NCBI GenBank assembly: GCA_025934395.1
Contig: JAICYC010000006.1
Location: 1 to 64,000, forward strand
Source of the DNA: Solirubrobacteraceae bacterium
GTDB lineage: Bacteria > Actinomycetota > Thermoleophilia > Solirubrobacterales > Solirubrobacteraceae
Length of the DNA stretch: 64,000 nucleotides
Reading direction: 5' to 3'
Position numbers and translations under genes: made by a program. Below are positions 47,108-56,281 of this stretch, piece by piece. Positions within the stretch are counted from its first letter, which is position 1; the number at the start of each line of letters is the position of its first letter. The notes under the pieces were generated by a model, which was not told the DNA's origin, ran no database searches, and worked only from the letters and a program-made list of their open reading frames with translations.

Positions 47108-47893
47108 CTAGCCCCGACCCCGGCCGAGGCTCGCGAGGTACGCCGCCGCGACCGCGCGAGAGTCCGGGTCCGCGAGCGCGCTCAGCAGCGCATCCGCGTC
47201 GCTCCACGCGCTCCCGGTCGGGACGAGCTCCTCGCTCGCCGCAGCGACGGCCCGCTTGGTCGCTTCGAGCGTGAGCGCCGAGCGCGAGCACAGCACGTCG
47301 CACAGCTCGCCGGTGGCCGCCTCGAGCTCCGCGTCGGGCACCACGCGGTTCAGGAACCCCAGCGCGCGCGCCTCCGCGGCGTCGAACGGGCGGCACGTGA
47401 GCACGAGCTCCCGCGTCATCGCGGGGCCGATCTCGCGCACGAGCCGCTGCACGCCGCCCCACGCGAGGGGGATGCCGAGCGCCACCTCGGGGATCGAGAA
47501 CCGTGCTCCCTCGGCGGCGAGGCGCAGGTCGCACGCTGCGGCGAGCACAACCCCGCCGCCCACGCAGTGCCCGTGGATGCGCGCGACCGTGACCGCCCGC
47601 ATCGCCTCGATCGACTCGGCCATCAGCCGGCCCGCGTCCGCAGCGGAGCGCTGCTCGGCCGTCGAGGGCGCGCCCTCGGCGAACACCGATACGTCCGCCC
47701 CGGCGCTGAACGCCCGTCCGCGCCCGCACACCACGACCACCTTCACGGCGGGCCGCTCGTCGAACCAGCGCGCGGCGGCGGCGAGCTCCCGCAGCGTGGC
47801 GGTGCTGAGCGGGTTGAGCTTCTCCGGCCGGTTGAGCGCGATCGTGCCCACCGCGCCCGCCGCGTCGAGCTCGACGGTCTCGAACGCGGTCAC
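47108..47893 (-). CDS. Enoyl-CoA hydratase/isomerase family
   Basis: GTIALNRPEKLNPLSTATLRELAAAARWFD...VVVVCGRGRAFSAGADVSVFAEG. Confidence 0.88.
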   Translation of the reverse strand: MTAFETVELDAAGAVGTIALNRPEKLNPLSTATLRELAAAARWFDERPAVKVVVVCGRGRAFSAGADVSVFAEGAPSTAEQRSAADAGRLMAESIEAMRAVTVARIHGHCVGGGVVLAAACDLRLAAEGARFSIPEVALGIPLAWGGVQRLVREIGPAMTRELVLTCRPFDAAEARALGFLNRVVPDAELEAATGELCDVLCSRSALTLEATKRAVAAASEELVPTGSAWSDADALLSALADPDSRAVAAAYLASLGRGRG

Positions 47894-48699
47894 GTCTCCT
47901 CCTGCCCGCCGAAGCGAGGCTCTCGCCGCTCCTGCAGCGCCTGCGCGCCCTCCCGCACGTCGGAGCCGAGGAAGCTCAGCATCTCGTAGGCGACGCTGGC
48001 GTCGAAGGCGGGGATCGCGCTCCGCAGCCAGTGGTTGAGCGTGCGCTTGGTCCAGCGCGCCGCGTCCTGCGGCCCCGTGGCGATCCGCTCGGCCACCGCG
48101 AGCGCCTCGTCGAGCACCCGCTCGCGCTCCACGCAGCGGCTCACCAGGCCGATCCGCTCGGCCTCCTCCCCCGTGATGAAGTCGGCGGTCAGCAGGTAGT
48201 ACTTGGCCTTCGCCATCCCGCACAGCAGCGGCCAGACCACCGCCGCATGGTCGCCCGCCACGACCCCCAGGCGCAGGTGGCCGTCGGTCAGGCGCGCGTC
48301 GGCCGCGATGATGCTGATGTCCGCCATCAGCGCCACCGCGAGCCCGGCTCCCACCGCGGTCCCGTTGATCGCCGAGACGATCGGCTTCTCGCAGTCGAGC
48401 ATGCCCGTGACGATCCGCGAGGCCTCGCTCGCCATCGCGGCGACGCGCCGGTAGTCGCCGGCCATCCGCTCGATCATCTCCAGGTCCCCGCCCGCCGAGA
48501 ACGCGCGCCCCGCCCCTGTGACTACCGCCGCCCGGGTCTCCCGGTCCCGCGCGACGTCGTCCCACACCTCGGAGAGCTCCCGGTGCAGGCGCTCGTTCGT
48601 GGCGTTCATGCGATCGGGACGGTCGATCGTGATCAGCAGCACGCCGTGCTCGCGGCGCTCGATGCGCAGGTGCTCGTAGCGGGCGGGATCCACCGTCAC
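47890..48699 (-). CDS. Enoyl-CoA hydratase/isomerase family
   Basis: [57 protein letters not shown]. Confidence 0.88.
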   Translation of the reverse strand: MTVDPARYEHLRIERREHGVLLITIDRPDRMNATNERLHRELSEVWDDVARDRETRAAVVTGAGRAFSAGGDLEMIERMAGDYRRVAAMASEASRIVTGMLDCEKPIVSAINGTAVGAGLAVALMADISIIAADARLTDGHLRLGVVAGDHAAVVWPLLCGMAKAKYYLLTADFITGEEAERIGLVSRCVERERVLDEALAVAERIATGPQDAARWTKRTLNHWLRSAIPAFDASVAYEMLSFLGSDVREGAQALQERREPRFGGQEET

Positions 48700-48709
48700 G
48701 GGACCGTCC

Positions 48710-49441
48710 TCAGCCCGCCATCGTCAGCCCGCCGCTGACGCTCAGCACCTGGCCCGTTATGTAGCCCGCGCGCGGCGACGCGAAGAACGCGATCGCGTTG
48801 GCGACGTCCTCGGGCGTCCCCACGCGCCCCATCGGCACCGCCTTCGCGAGCGCCTCCTGCAGGCGCTCGGGCTGCGCGCGCAGCAGGGGCGTGTCCGTCG
48901 GGCCGGGGCACACCGCGTTGGCGGTGATCCCGTGTCGCGCGTGCTCGCGCGCGAGCGACTTCGTGAAGGCGATCACGCCGCCCTTCGCGCCCGCGTAGAC
49001 CGCCTCCCCGCTCGATCCCACCCGGCCCGCGTCGCTGGCCACGTTGACGATCCGCCCGCCGCCCGCCCGCGCGACCATGCCCGCGAGGAAGGCGTGCGTC
49101 ACGGCCACCACGCCGAGCAGGTTGATCGCCACGACGCGCTCCCAGAACGGGCGCGCGGTGTCGGCGAAGCGGTGTGTCTCATCCCAGCCGGCGCAGTTCA
49201 CGAGCACCTCCGGCACGCCCAGCCCGGCGCCCACGGCCGCGGCCAACGCCTGCACCGAGGCCCCGTCTGCAACGTCGACCGCGAACGGCACGAGCCCGGG
49301 GCCCGTCGCGAGCTCCTCGAGGCCGGCCTCGTCGCGGTCGGCCGCCGCGACGAGGAGGCCTTCGGCCGCCAGGGCGAGCGCGGTGGCGCGCCCGATCCCC
49401 GACGCCGCGCCCGTCACCACCGCCACCCGGTCCTCGCTCAC
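48710..49441 (-). CDS. SDR-family oxidoreductase
   Basis: VAVVTGAASGIGRATALALAAEGLLVAAADRDEAG...VYAGAKGGVIAFTKSLAREHARHGITANAVCPG. Confidence 0.92.
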   Translation of the reverse strand: MSEDRVAVVTGAASGIGRATALALAAEGLLVAAADRDEAGLEELATGPGLVPFAVDVADGASVQALAAAVGAGLGVPEVLVNCAGWDETHRFADTARPFWERVVAINLLGVVAVTHAFLAGMVARAGGGRIVNVASDAGRVGSSGEAVYAGAKGGVIAFTKSLAREHARHGITANAVCPGPTDTPLLRAQPERLQEALAKAVPMGRVGTPEDVANAIAFFASPRAGYITGQVLSVSGGLTMAG

Positions 49442-49451
49442 GCGCAGGAGG

Positions 49452-51959
49452 CTAACGCGAGCGCGCGATCGCCGCCTGCGCTGCGGCGACGCGCGCGATC
49501 GGCACGCGGTACGGCGAGCACGACACGTAGTCGATGCCCGACGCGTCGAAGAACGCGATCGAGTCGGGGTCGCCTCCGTGCTCGCCGCACACGCCGAGCT
49601 TCAGGTCGTGGCGCGTCGTGCGCCCCAGCCATGCCCCCATGCGCAGCATCTGGCCGACGCCGGGCGTGTCGAGCGTCTCGAACGGCGAGCGGTCGAGGAT
49701 CTTGACGTCGATGTAGCGGCCGAGCACGCGCCCCTCGATGTCGTCGCGGCTGAACCCGAGCCCCGTCTGCGTGAGGTCGTTGGTGCCGAACGAGAAGAAG
49801 TCCGCGTCGCGGGCGATCCGGTCCGCCTGGAAGCACGCGCGCGGCAGCTCGATCATCGTCCCCACCTGGTACCCGGAGAAACCCGTCTCCGCGGCGACGC
49901 GGTCGATCAGCTCGCGTGCGATCTCGAGCTCGCGCTCGTAGGCGACGAGCGGCACCATCACCTCGATGTTCGCGCCGGGAACGCGCGCGGCGGCGGCGAA
50001 CAGCGCCCGCGCCTGCATCTCGTAGAGGTCGGGGAACAGGATCCCGAGGCGCACGCCGCGCGTGCCGAGCATCGGGTTGCTCTCCTGGAGCTGCTCCACG
50101 CGCCGGCGTTCGGGCGAGCCCTCCGGCAGCGCGTCGGGATGCGGCAGGAACTCGTGCAGCGGCGGGTCGAGCAGCCGCACGGTGACCGGCCGCCCGTCGA
50201 CGGCACGGAGGATCTGCTCGAAGTCGGACTCCTGCAGCGGGCGCAGCGCGGCGATCGCCTCCGCGCGCTCGGACTCGCCCTCGGCGATGATCGCCGCGGC
50301 CATCAGCGGCTGGCGCTCGCCGAGCAGCATGTGCTCGGTGCGGCACAGCCCGATGCCCTCCGCCCCGAGCGCCACCGCGCGGGCGGCATCCTCGGGCGTG
50401 TCGGCGTTGGCGCGCACGCCGAGCGTGCGGAGCTCGTCGCACCAGTCGAGCACCGTCTCGAACTCGCGCGAGACCTGCGGCTCGATCAGCGGCACATCGT
50501 CGGCGGTGATCGTGCCGCGGCTGCCGTCGATCGCGATGTGGTCGCCCGCGTGCAGCAGGCGCTCGCCGATCCTCACCTCGCCGGACTCGATGTCGATCTG
50601 GACCGCGGCGGCGCCCGTCACGGCGGGCCGGCCCATCCCGCGGGCAACGAGCGCGGCATGGCTGGCCTTCCCGCCCTCGCTCGTGAGGATCCCCCGCGCG
50701 GCGTGGAAGCCCGCCACGTCGTCGGCCTCGGTGAAGCTGCGCACGAGGATCGAGTCGCGACCCTCGGCGCCCGCGCGCACGGCCTCTGCGGCGCTCAGCA
50801 CGATCTCGCCCTTGGCGGCGCCCGGCGACGCGGCCACCCCGGTTGCGAGCACGTGCGTCTGCACGCCCTGGTCGAAGGTGGGGTGCAGCAGCGCGTCGAG
50901 CGTGGAGGGGTCGATCGTCGCCACCGCCGCCGCGCGGTCGAGCAGGCCCTCGGCGACGGCGTCGACGGCGAACCGCACCGCCGCCTGCGCGGGGCGCTTG
51001 GCGTTGCGCGTCTGGAGCATGTAGAGACGCCCCTCCTGGACCGTGAACTCCGTGTCCTGCATGTCGCCGTAATGGCGCTCGAGCGTGCGCAGCACGTCCA
51101 TCAGCGCCGCGTGCACGTCGGGCAGCCACTCGCCGAGCTCGCTGAGGTCGCGCGGGGTGCGCACGCCGGAGACCACGTCCTCGCCCTGGGCGTCCGGAAG
51201 GAAGTCGCCGGACGGGGTGGGAGCCCCGGTCAGCTCGTCGCGCGAGAACGCGACGCCGCTGCCGCTGCTGTCCCCCATGTTCCCGAACACCATCTGCTGG
51301 ACGTTGACCGCCGTGCCCCACTCGTCGGGGATGTGGTTGATGCGGCGGTAGGCGACCGCGCGCTCACCCTCCCAGGAGTCGAACACGGCGCGCACGGCCG
51401 CGCGCAGCTGCTCGCGCGGGTCCATCGGCAGCTCGTAGAGCGCGCGGAAGCTCGCGGTGAGCTCCCGCAACGCGTCGGTGTCGAGCTCGGTGTCGAGCTC
51501 CACCCCGCGCTCCGCCTTCACGCGCGCGATCTCCTCCTCGAAGCGCTCGCCGGGGATGCCCACGACGACGTTGCCGTACATCTGCGCGAAGCGCCTGTAG
51601 GAGTCCCAGGCGAACCGCTCGTTGCCCGAGCGCGCCGCGAGCCCCGCGACGGTCTCGTCGCCCAGCCCGAGATTCAGCACCGTGTCGAGCATCCCCGGCA
51701 TCGACTCGCGCGCGCCCGAGCGCACCGAGACCAGCAGCGGGTCCTCGGGATCACCCAGGCGGCGCCCGGCGAGCCGCTCCAACCGCCCGAGCGCGTCCTC
51801 GATCTCGGCGTCGAGGCCCTCTGGCAGCTCGCGGCCGGCCGCGACGTAGGCGATGCACGCAGCCGTGGTGATCGTGAAGCCCGCGGGCACCATCTCCGCA
51901 CCCAGCACGCGTGTCATCTCGGCGACGTTGGCGCCCTTGCCGCCGAGCAGGTCGCGCAT
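49452..51959 (-). CDS. ppdK: Pyruvate, phosphate dikinase (conserved N-terminus extends upstream of 51959)
   Basis: MRDLLGGKGANVAEMTRVLGAEMVPAGFTITTAACIAYV...GGKASHAALVARGMGRPAVTG...GLCRTEHMLLGERQPLM...EVMVPLVAYERELEIAREL. Confidence 0.93.
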   Translation of the reverse strand: MRDLLGGKGANVAEMTRVLGAEMVPAGFTITTAACIAYVAAGRELPEGLDAEIEDALGRLERLAGRRLGDPEDPLLVSVRSGARESMPGMLDTVLNLGLGDETVAGLAARSGNERFAWDSYRRFAQMYGNVVVGIPGERFEEEIARVKAERGVELDTELDTDALRELTASFRALYELPMDPREQLRAAVRAVFDSWEGERAVAYRRINHIPDEWGTAVNVQQMVFGNMGDSSGSGVAFSRDELTGAPTPSGDFLPDAQGEDVVSGVRTPRDLSELGEWLPDVHAALMDVLRTLERHYGDMQDTEFTVQEGRLYMLQTRNAKRPAQAAVRFAVDAVAEGLLDRAAAVATIDPSTLDALLHPTFDQGVQTHVLATGVAASPGAAKGEIVLSAAEAVRAGAEGRDSILVRSFTEADDVAGFHAARGILTSEGGKASHAALVARGMGRPAVTGAAAVQIDIESGEVRIGERLLHAGDHIAIDGSRGTITADDVPLIEPQVSREFETVLDWCDELRTLGVRANADTPEDAARAVALGAEGIGLCRTEHMLLGERQPLMAAAIIAEGESERAEAIAALRPLQESDFEQILRAVDGRPVTVRLLDPPLHEFLPHPDALPEGSPERRRVEQLQESNPMLGTRGVRLGILFPDLYEMQARALFAAAARVPGANIEVMVPLVAYERELEIARELIDRVAAETGFSGYQVGTMIELPRACFQADRIARDADFFSFGTNDLTQTGLGFSRDDIEGRVLGRYIDVKILDRSPFETLDTPGVGQMLRMGAWLGRTTRHDLKLGVCGEHGGDPDSIAFFDASGIDYVSCSPYRVPIARVAAAQAAIARSR

Positions 51960-52069
51960 CTCCCGCGAGCCTTCGGCGAAGTCGAGCGTCCACCGCCGGG
52001 CGCCGCCGTGCCGCCCGGCACCGCCGCGCCGCCCGAGCGCCGGTTCGACGGCTTGCTCGGACCGGGAGC

Positions 52070-52531
52070 TCAGCGGTCGGCTCGCATCCGGCGCAGGCCC
52101 GTGGGCGGGAGCGTCACGAGCCCGATGAAGAAGTCGCCGATCTCATGGACCGTGGCGGCGAAGCGCGTGTAGTCGACCGGCTTGGTGACATACGCGTTGA
52201 CGTGATGCCGGTAGGAGCGCAGCACGTCCTCGTCGGAGTCCGAGGTCGTCAGGACGACCACGGGGATCGTGGCGAGGCTGGGGTCCCCCTTCATCTCCGC
52301 GAGCACTTCGCTGCCGCTCTTGCGCGGGAGGTTGAGGTCGAGCAGCACGAGCCCCGGGCGCGTGGAGTCCGCGTAGTCGCCTTCGCGGCGCACGTATTCC
52401 ATCGCCGCCACGCCGTCGTTGACCACGGACAGATGCTTGCCGGCGCTGTGGTCGGCGAGCGCTTCGCGCACGAGCAGGACGTCGCCGGGGTCGTCCTCGA
52501 CGAGCAGCACGGTGGGGTGCTCGCCGGTCAA
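52070..52531 (-). CDS. Response regulator (Rcp1-like single-domain receiver)
   Basis: TVLLVEDDPGDVLLVREALADH...PGLVLLDLNLPRKSGSEVLAEMKGDPSLATIPVVVLTTSDSDEDVLRSYRHHVNAYVTKPVD; TTG start overlapping the HK stop. Confidence 0.88.
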   Translation of the reverse strand: MTGEHPTVLLVEDDPGDVLLVREALADHSAGKHLSVVNDGVAAMEYVRREGDYADSTRPGLVLLDLNLPRKSGSEVLAEMKGDPSLATIPVVVLTTSDSDEDVLRSYRHHVNAYVTKPVDYTRFAATVHEIGDFFIGLVTLPPTGLRRMRADR

Positions 52532-54087
52532 GCCTCTGCCTCGTCGATCGGAAGTGTCACCAGGAAGCGCGTGCCGTCGTTGTACTCGGGGTCCAACCAG
52601 ATCCGTCCGCCGTGATATTCGACGATCTTGCGGCACAGCGCCAGCCCGATGCCCGTTCCATCGTAGGCGTCGCGGCCGTGCAGGCGTTGGAAGACCTGGA
52701 AGATCCGCTCGCCGTACTCCGGCTCGATCCCGATCCCGTTGTCCGCGAACGACAGCTCCCAGGTGTCGATCCCGCGCATGCAGCCCACGCGCACGACCGG
52801 GGGGCGCGAGTCACGGAACTTGAGTGCGTTGCCGAGGAGGTTCCCGAACAGCGAGGCGAGCAGCACGGCGTCGCCGCGGACGGTCGGCAGCGGCTCGGAC
52901 TCCACCCGCGCCCCCGCCTCCTCGAGCTCGCTCGCGAGCGCGCGCTCGGCGCCCGCGAGGACGTCGTCGAGCGGCACGTCGGCGTACTCGGCCTCGCGCC
53001 CCACGCGGGCGAGCTCGTGCAGCGCCGTGATCAGCTCCTGCATGCGCTTGGCGCCGTCGACGGCGTACTCGATGTACTGGTCGGCGCGCTCGTCGAGCCT
53101 GCCGCCGTAGCGCACCTGCAGCGCCTGGCAGAAGCTCGCGATCTTGCGCAGGGGCTCCTGCAGGTCGTGCGCCGCGACCGCGGCGAACTGGTCCAGCTCC
53201 GCGTTGGAGCGGCGCAGCTCCAGCGCCTGGCGCCCGAGCAGCTCGTGCGCGGCCTGGACGGAGTCGAGCTGATGCACGATCCGCCCGCGCATCCCCTCGA
53301 TCTCGCCACGCAGGTCGACGATCTCGCGCGCTCCGCCGGTGGCGGTGAGCGGCCGCGAGAAATCGCCCGCGGCCACTGCGGTGGCGTCCTCTTCGAGCTT
53401 CCCGAGTGGACGCGTGAGGATCCTGCGCAGCAACAGACCCGCGCCGAGCACGCTCCCCACGATCAGCACCGCCGCCAGGATCAGCAGCAGTTCGAGCCGG
53501 CTCGCGGCGCTGTTGAGGCTCGAGCGGACAGCGTTGTCCTTGCTCTGCAGCCGGCTCTGCAGCGCCGCCAGCTCGACCCTGACGTTGTTGAAGAGGGCTC
53601 TCCCCCGCGCGGTGAGCCCGACCGGACCGGGCAGCGTCGCCGCCGGCATCCGCAGGATCGGTTCGACGAGCTCGCGCCGCCACGCCTGCGACGCGCTGCG
53701 CACGCGCGCCAGCTCGCGCCCCACCCCCGTCGCGCCGACGCGCGATTCCATCCTCGCGAACGCCGCTTCCTCGGTCGCGCGACCGCTCCTGTACGGCGCG
53801 AGGAAGGAGCCCTGCCCCGCGAGCGCGTACCCGCGGATCCCTGTCTCCTCGTTCAGCAGCGCGCCTTCGAGCTCGATCGCAGCGCGCAGCGAGGGTCCGA
53901 CGCGGTCGAGCAGCTCTACGCGGCGCTCGTTCAGCTCGTCGTTCGCGACGAGCGCGAGGCCCACGCCGAGCGCGGCGAACGCGAGCAGCGCGCCGATCGT
54001 GATCGCCAGCCACTGGCCGACGGACAGCCGGCTGACCAGGCCGCGTGGTGGCCGCTCGGGCACCTCTGGCATCCCAGCGACATTCAA
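52528..54087 (-). CDS. CHASE3-domain sensor histidine kinase
   Basis: CHASE3 segment LNEETGIRGYALAGQGSFLAPYRSGRATEE; FAAVAAHDLQEPLRKIASFCQAL; FADNGIGIEPEYGERIFQVFQRLHGRDAYDGTGIGLALCRKIVEYHGG. Confidence 0.92.
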   Translation of the reverse strand: MNVAGMPEVPERPPRGLVSRLSVGQWLAITIGALLAFAALGVGLALVANDELNERRVELLDRVGPSLRAAIELEGALLNEETGIRGYALAGQGSFLAPYRSGRATEEAAFARMESRVGATGVGRELARVRSASQAWRRELVEPILRMPAATLPGPVGLTARGRALFNNVRVELAALQSRLQSKDNAVRSSLNSAASRLELLLILAAVLIVGSVLGAGLLLRRILTRPLGKLEEDATAVAAGDFSRPLTATGGAREIVDLRGEIEGMRGRIVHQLDSVQAAHELLGRQALELRRSNAELDQFAAVAAHDLQEPLRKIASFCQALQVRYGGRLDERADQYIEYAVDGAKRMQELITALHELARVGREAEYADVPLDDVLAGAERALASELEEAGARVESEPLPTVRGDAVLLASLFGNLLGNALKFRDSRPPVVRVGCMRGIDTWELSFADNGIGIEPEYGERIFQVFQRLHGRDAYDGTGIGLALCRKIVEYHGGRIWLDPEYNDGTRFLVTLPIDEAEA

Positions 54088-55343
54088 GCGCCGGGTGCGG
54101 CGCCAGAGCCGACGAGCATCAGCGCCACGTCATCGATCAGGGGGCCGCCGTTGAGTTCCTCCGCGCGGTTGATGAGGGTCCCGATCAGCTCCTGCGGGCG
54201 GGAGCGGGCGTCGCCGCCCGCGGCCAGATGCGCGGCGATCATCTGGTGCAGCCCCGACTCGCCGAGCCGCTCCGGGCCGATGCCGACGCGTCCCTCGATG
54301 ATCCCGTCGGTGTAGAGCAGCATCACCCAGTCGGAGGGCAGCTCCACGTGCTCCACCCTCCAGTCCTCGCGCCCGAGGCCGATCGGCGCACAGCCTCGCT
54401 CCTGCGGCAGCCGCTCCACGGCCGGGCCGCAGATCAACGCCGGCGGCGGATGGCCCGCCAGCAGAATCTGCGCGCTCTCGCCACGCGCGTCGACATCGAT
54501 CATGCAGAGGGTCGTGAACAGGCCCGCCACATGCCGCTCCTGTTCGAACACGCGCTGCATCGTGCGCACCATCGCCTCCAGGGGCGCGCCGGTGAGAGCG
54601 AGCGCGCGCCAGGAGCTGCGCAGGCACACGCCGATCGCGGCTTCGTCGGAGCCGTGACCGCACACGTCGCCGATCACGAGGCGCAGCGGCCCGTCGGCGC
54701 TCTGCACAGCGTCGTAGAAGTCGCCGCCGAGCAGCGCGCGCGAGCGGCCGGCACGATGCCGCGCGCTCATCCACGCCGCGTCGCCACGCAGGATCGGCCG
54801 CGGCGCGAGACCGCGTTCCAGGCGCGCCACCTCGTGCGCCTGCGCGCGCGCGAGGACCAGCTCGCGTTCGGCGCCGTGCACCTGCGCGCGCGCGATCGCG
54901 TAGCGGATCGCCCTCGCGAGCTCGCCGGAGCCGACCGAGCCCTTGACCAGGTAGTCCTGGGCGCCCGCGTCGAGCGCGGCCACGCCGATGGCGGAGTCGT
55001 CGACGCCGGTGAGCACGATCAGCGGCACCGACGGCGCGAGCTCGCGCAGCTCCGCGACCGCCTCCAGCCCGTTCGCGTCGGGCAGGTGCAGGTCCAGCAG
55101 CACGCACGCGCACGACTCCGACAGCTCCGCCCGCGCGTCTGCGATCGAGCGGGCGCGTATCACGACGCTCTCCGGCATGTCGATCGCGAGCTGATCTTCC
55201 ACGAGCAGCGCGTCGCCGTCGTCGTCCTCGACGACCAGGAGCCCCAGCGCGCGCGGCGCGGCCTCTGACAGCGGGTCCCCCTGGGAGAGCGGCGTCACCG
55301 CTTCTCGCGCGTGGGTGGCGGCGTCGTGTGAGGTGGGTTGCAT
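54084..55343 (-). CDS. Receiver domain fused to PP2C/SpoIIE phosphatase (RsbU/RsbP-like)
   Basis: LLVVEDDDGDALLVEDQLAID...CVLLDLHLPDANGLEAVAEL; GDFYDAVQSADGPLRLVIGDVCGHGSDEAAIGVCLRSSWRAL. Confidence 0.9.
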   Translation of the reverse strand: MQPTSHDAATHAREAVTPLSQGDPLSEAAPRALGLLVVEDDDGDALLVEDQLAIDMPESVVIRARSIADARAELSESCACVLLDLHLPDANGLEAVAELRELAPSVPLIVLTGVDDSAIGVAALDAGAQDYLVKGSVGSGELARAIRYAIARAQVHGAERELVLARAQAHEVARLERGLAPRPILRGDAAWMSARHRAGRSRALLGGDFYDAVQSADGPLRLVIGDVCGHGSDEAAIGVCLRSSWRALALTGAPLEAMVRTMQRVFEQERHVAGLFTTLCMIDVDARGESAQILLAGHPPPALICGPAVERLPQERGCAPIGLGREDWRVEHVELPSDWVMLLYTDGIIEGRVGIGPERLGESGLHQMIAAHLAAGGDARSRPQELIGTLINRAEELNGGPLIDDVALMLVGSGAAPGA

Positions 55344-55517
55344 CTCAGCCAGCAGCAGCCGATTCGACAGATCGTCTGACCCGAGGGTAGCTCGTGCGCC
55401 GATCTGTCCGCTCGCCGGACGGCCGGGGTGCGCCGCGGGGCGTGGTCGCGCTGACGCCCGCTCGCGTCTCACCGAGCCCCTGTCCGTCCCCCTTACCTTG
55501 TCCGACACCCCTTTCAG

Positions 55518-55542
55518 CTACCCGCTGCGCGCCCCTCCACAC
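55518..55542 (-). promoter_or_regulatory. SigB/SigF-like promoter GTGT-N15-GGGTAG upstream of the RR-PP2C gene
   Basis: Minus strand GTGT GGAGGGGCGCGCAGC GGGTAG. Confidence 0.4.
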
Positions 55543-55592
55543 GGCGTGCACGACAGCTGGCAACCCCTCGGCGATCATCTAGGCTCCTGACG

Positions 55593-55877
55593 ATGGTCAA
55601 GCTGATGTTCGCACCCCTCCGGTTCCTCGCGAGCCGCCTCGCGGGCGTCACCGGCAAACGCACCGTTGCGCGCGTGTGGGGCGCGGTCGACGATCGCGGC
55701 CGCCCCACCCCGGAGGACCGCACCGCCGGCTGGGGCAGGCTGCTCGCCGCGCTCGCGCTCGAGGGCGCGGTCCTGCGGGTGGTGAGCGGCGCGTTCGACC
55801 ACGCGAGCCGCCGTTGGTTCGCGCGCCTGACGGGGCGCTGGCCGGGTCCCGAGGCACCGAAGCCGGACGACGACTGA
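55593..55877 (+). CDS. DUF4235 family small membrane protein
   Basis: FAPLRFLASRLAGVTGKRTVARVWGAVDDRGRPTPEDRTAGWGRLLAALALEGAVLRVVSGAFDHASRRWFARLTGRWPG. Confidence 0.8.
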   Translation: MVKLMFAPLRFLASRLAGVTGKRTVARVWGAVDDRGRPTPEDRTAGWGRLLAALALEGAVLRVVSGAFDHASRRWFARLTGRWPGPEAPKPDDD

Positions 55878-55895
55878 GCGGCGGCCGCGCGGCGG

Positions 55896-56258
55896 CTACT
55901 CGGTCAGGACCGTGTCCTCGTCGGAGTACGCCGGCGCGCATGCGCACACGACGCACAGCGCCTCCGCGCCGGCGTTGTGGAGCTTGTGGCGCGCGCCGGG
56001 AGGGATCAGGGCGCAGTCGCCCACCTCCACCAGGCGCTCCTCACCGTCGATCACGAGGCGCCCACGCCCGGCGGTGACGAGGTACAGCTCCTCGGTGGTG
56101 CGGTGGTAGTGCTCGATCGTCGCGCCGCCCACCGGGATCCGCGCCTCCGCGAGGCTCTGATTCCGGGCCGGCGCCGAGACGCGCCCCGCCCACTCGCGGA
56201 TCTCCGAGCCGTCGAGAGTGGTGAAGGCCTCGATCGCGGCGTAGCTCGTCACGTGCAC
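55896..56258 (-). CDS. Cupin-domain protein
   Basis: IPVGGATIEHYHRTTEELYLVTAGRGRLVIDGEERLVEVGDCALIPPGARHKLHNAG. Confidence 0.9.
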   Translation of the reverse strand: MHVTSYAAIEAFTTLDGSEIREWAGRVSAPARNQSLAEARIPVGGATIEHYHRTTEELYLVTAGRGRLVIDGEERLVEVGDCALIPPGARHKLHNAGAEALCVVCACAPAYSDEDTVLTE

Positions 56259-56281
56259 GGCATCACCCTATGGCGCAGGAC

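Noticed and set aside
55385-55392. Additional GGGTAG at about 55385 (+)
   Set aside because: No GTTT-like -35 at 15-16 nt and no nearby co-oriented start codon
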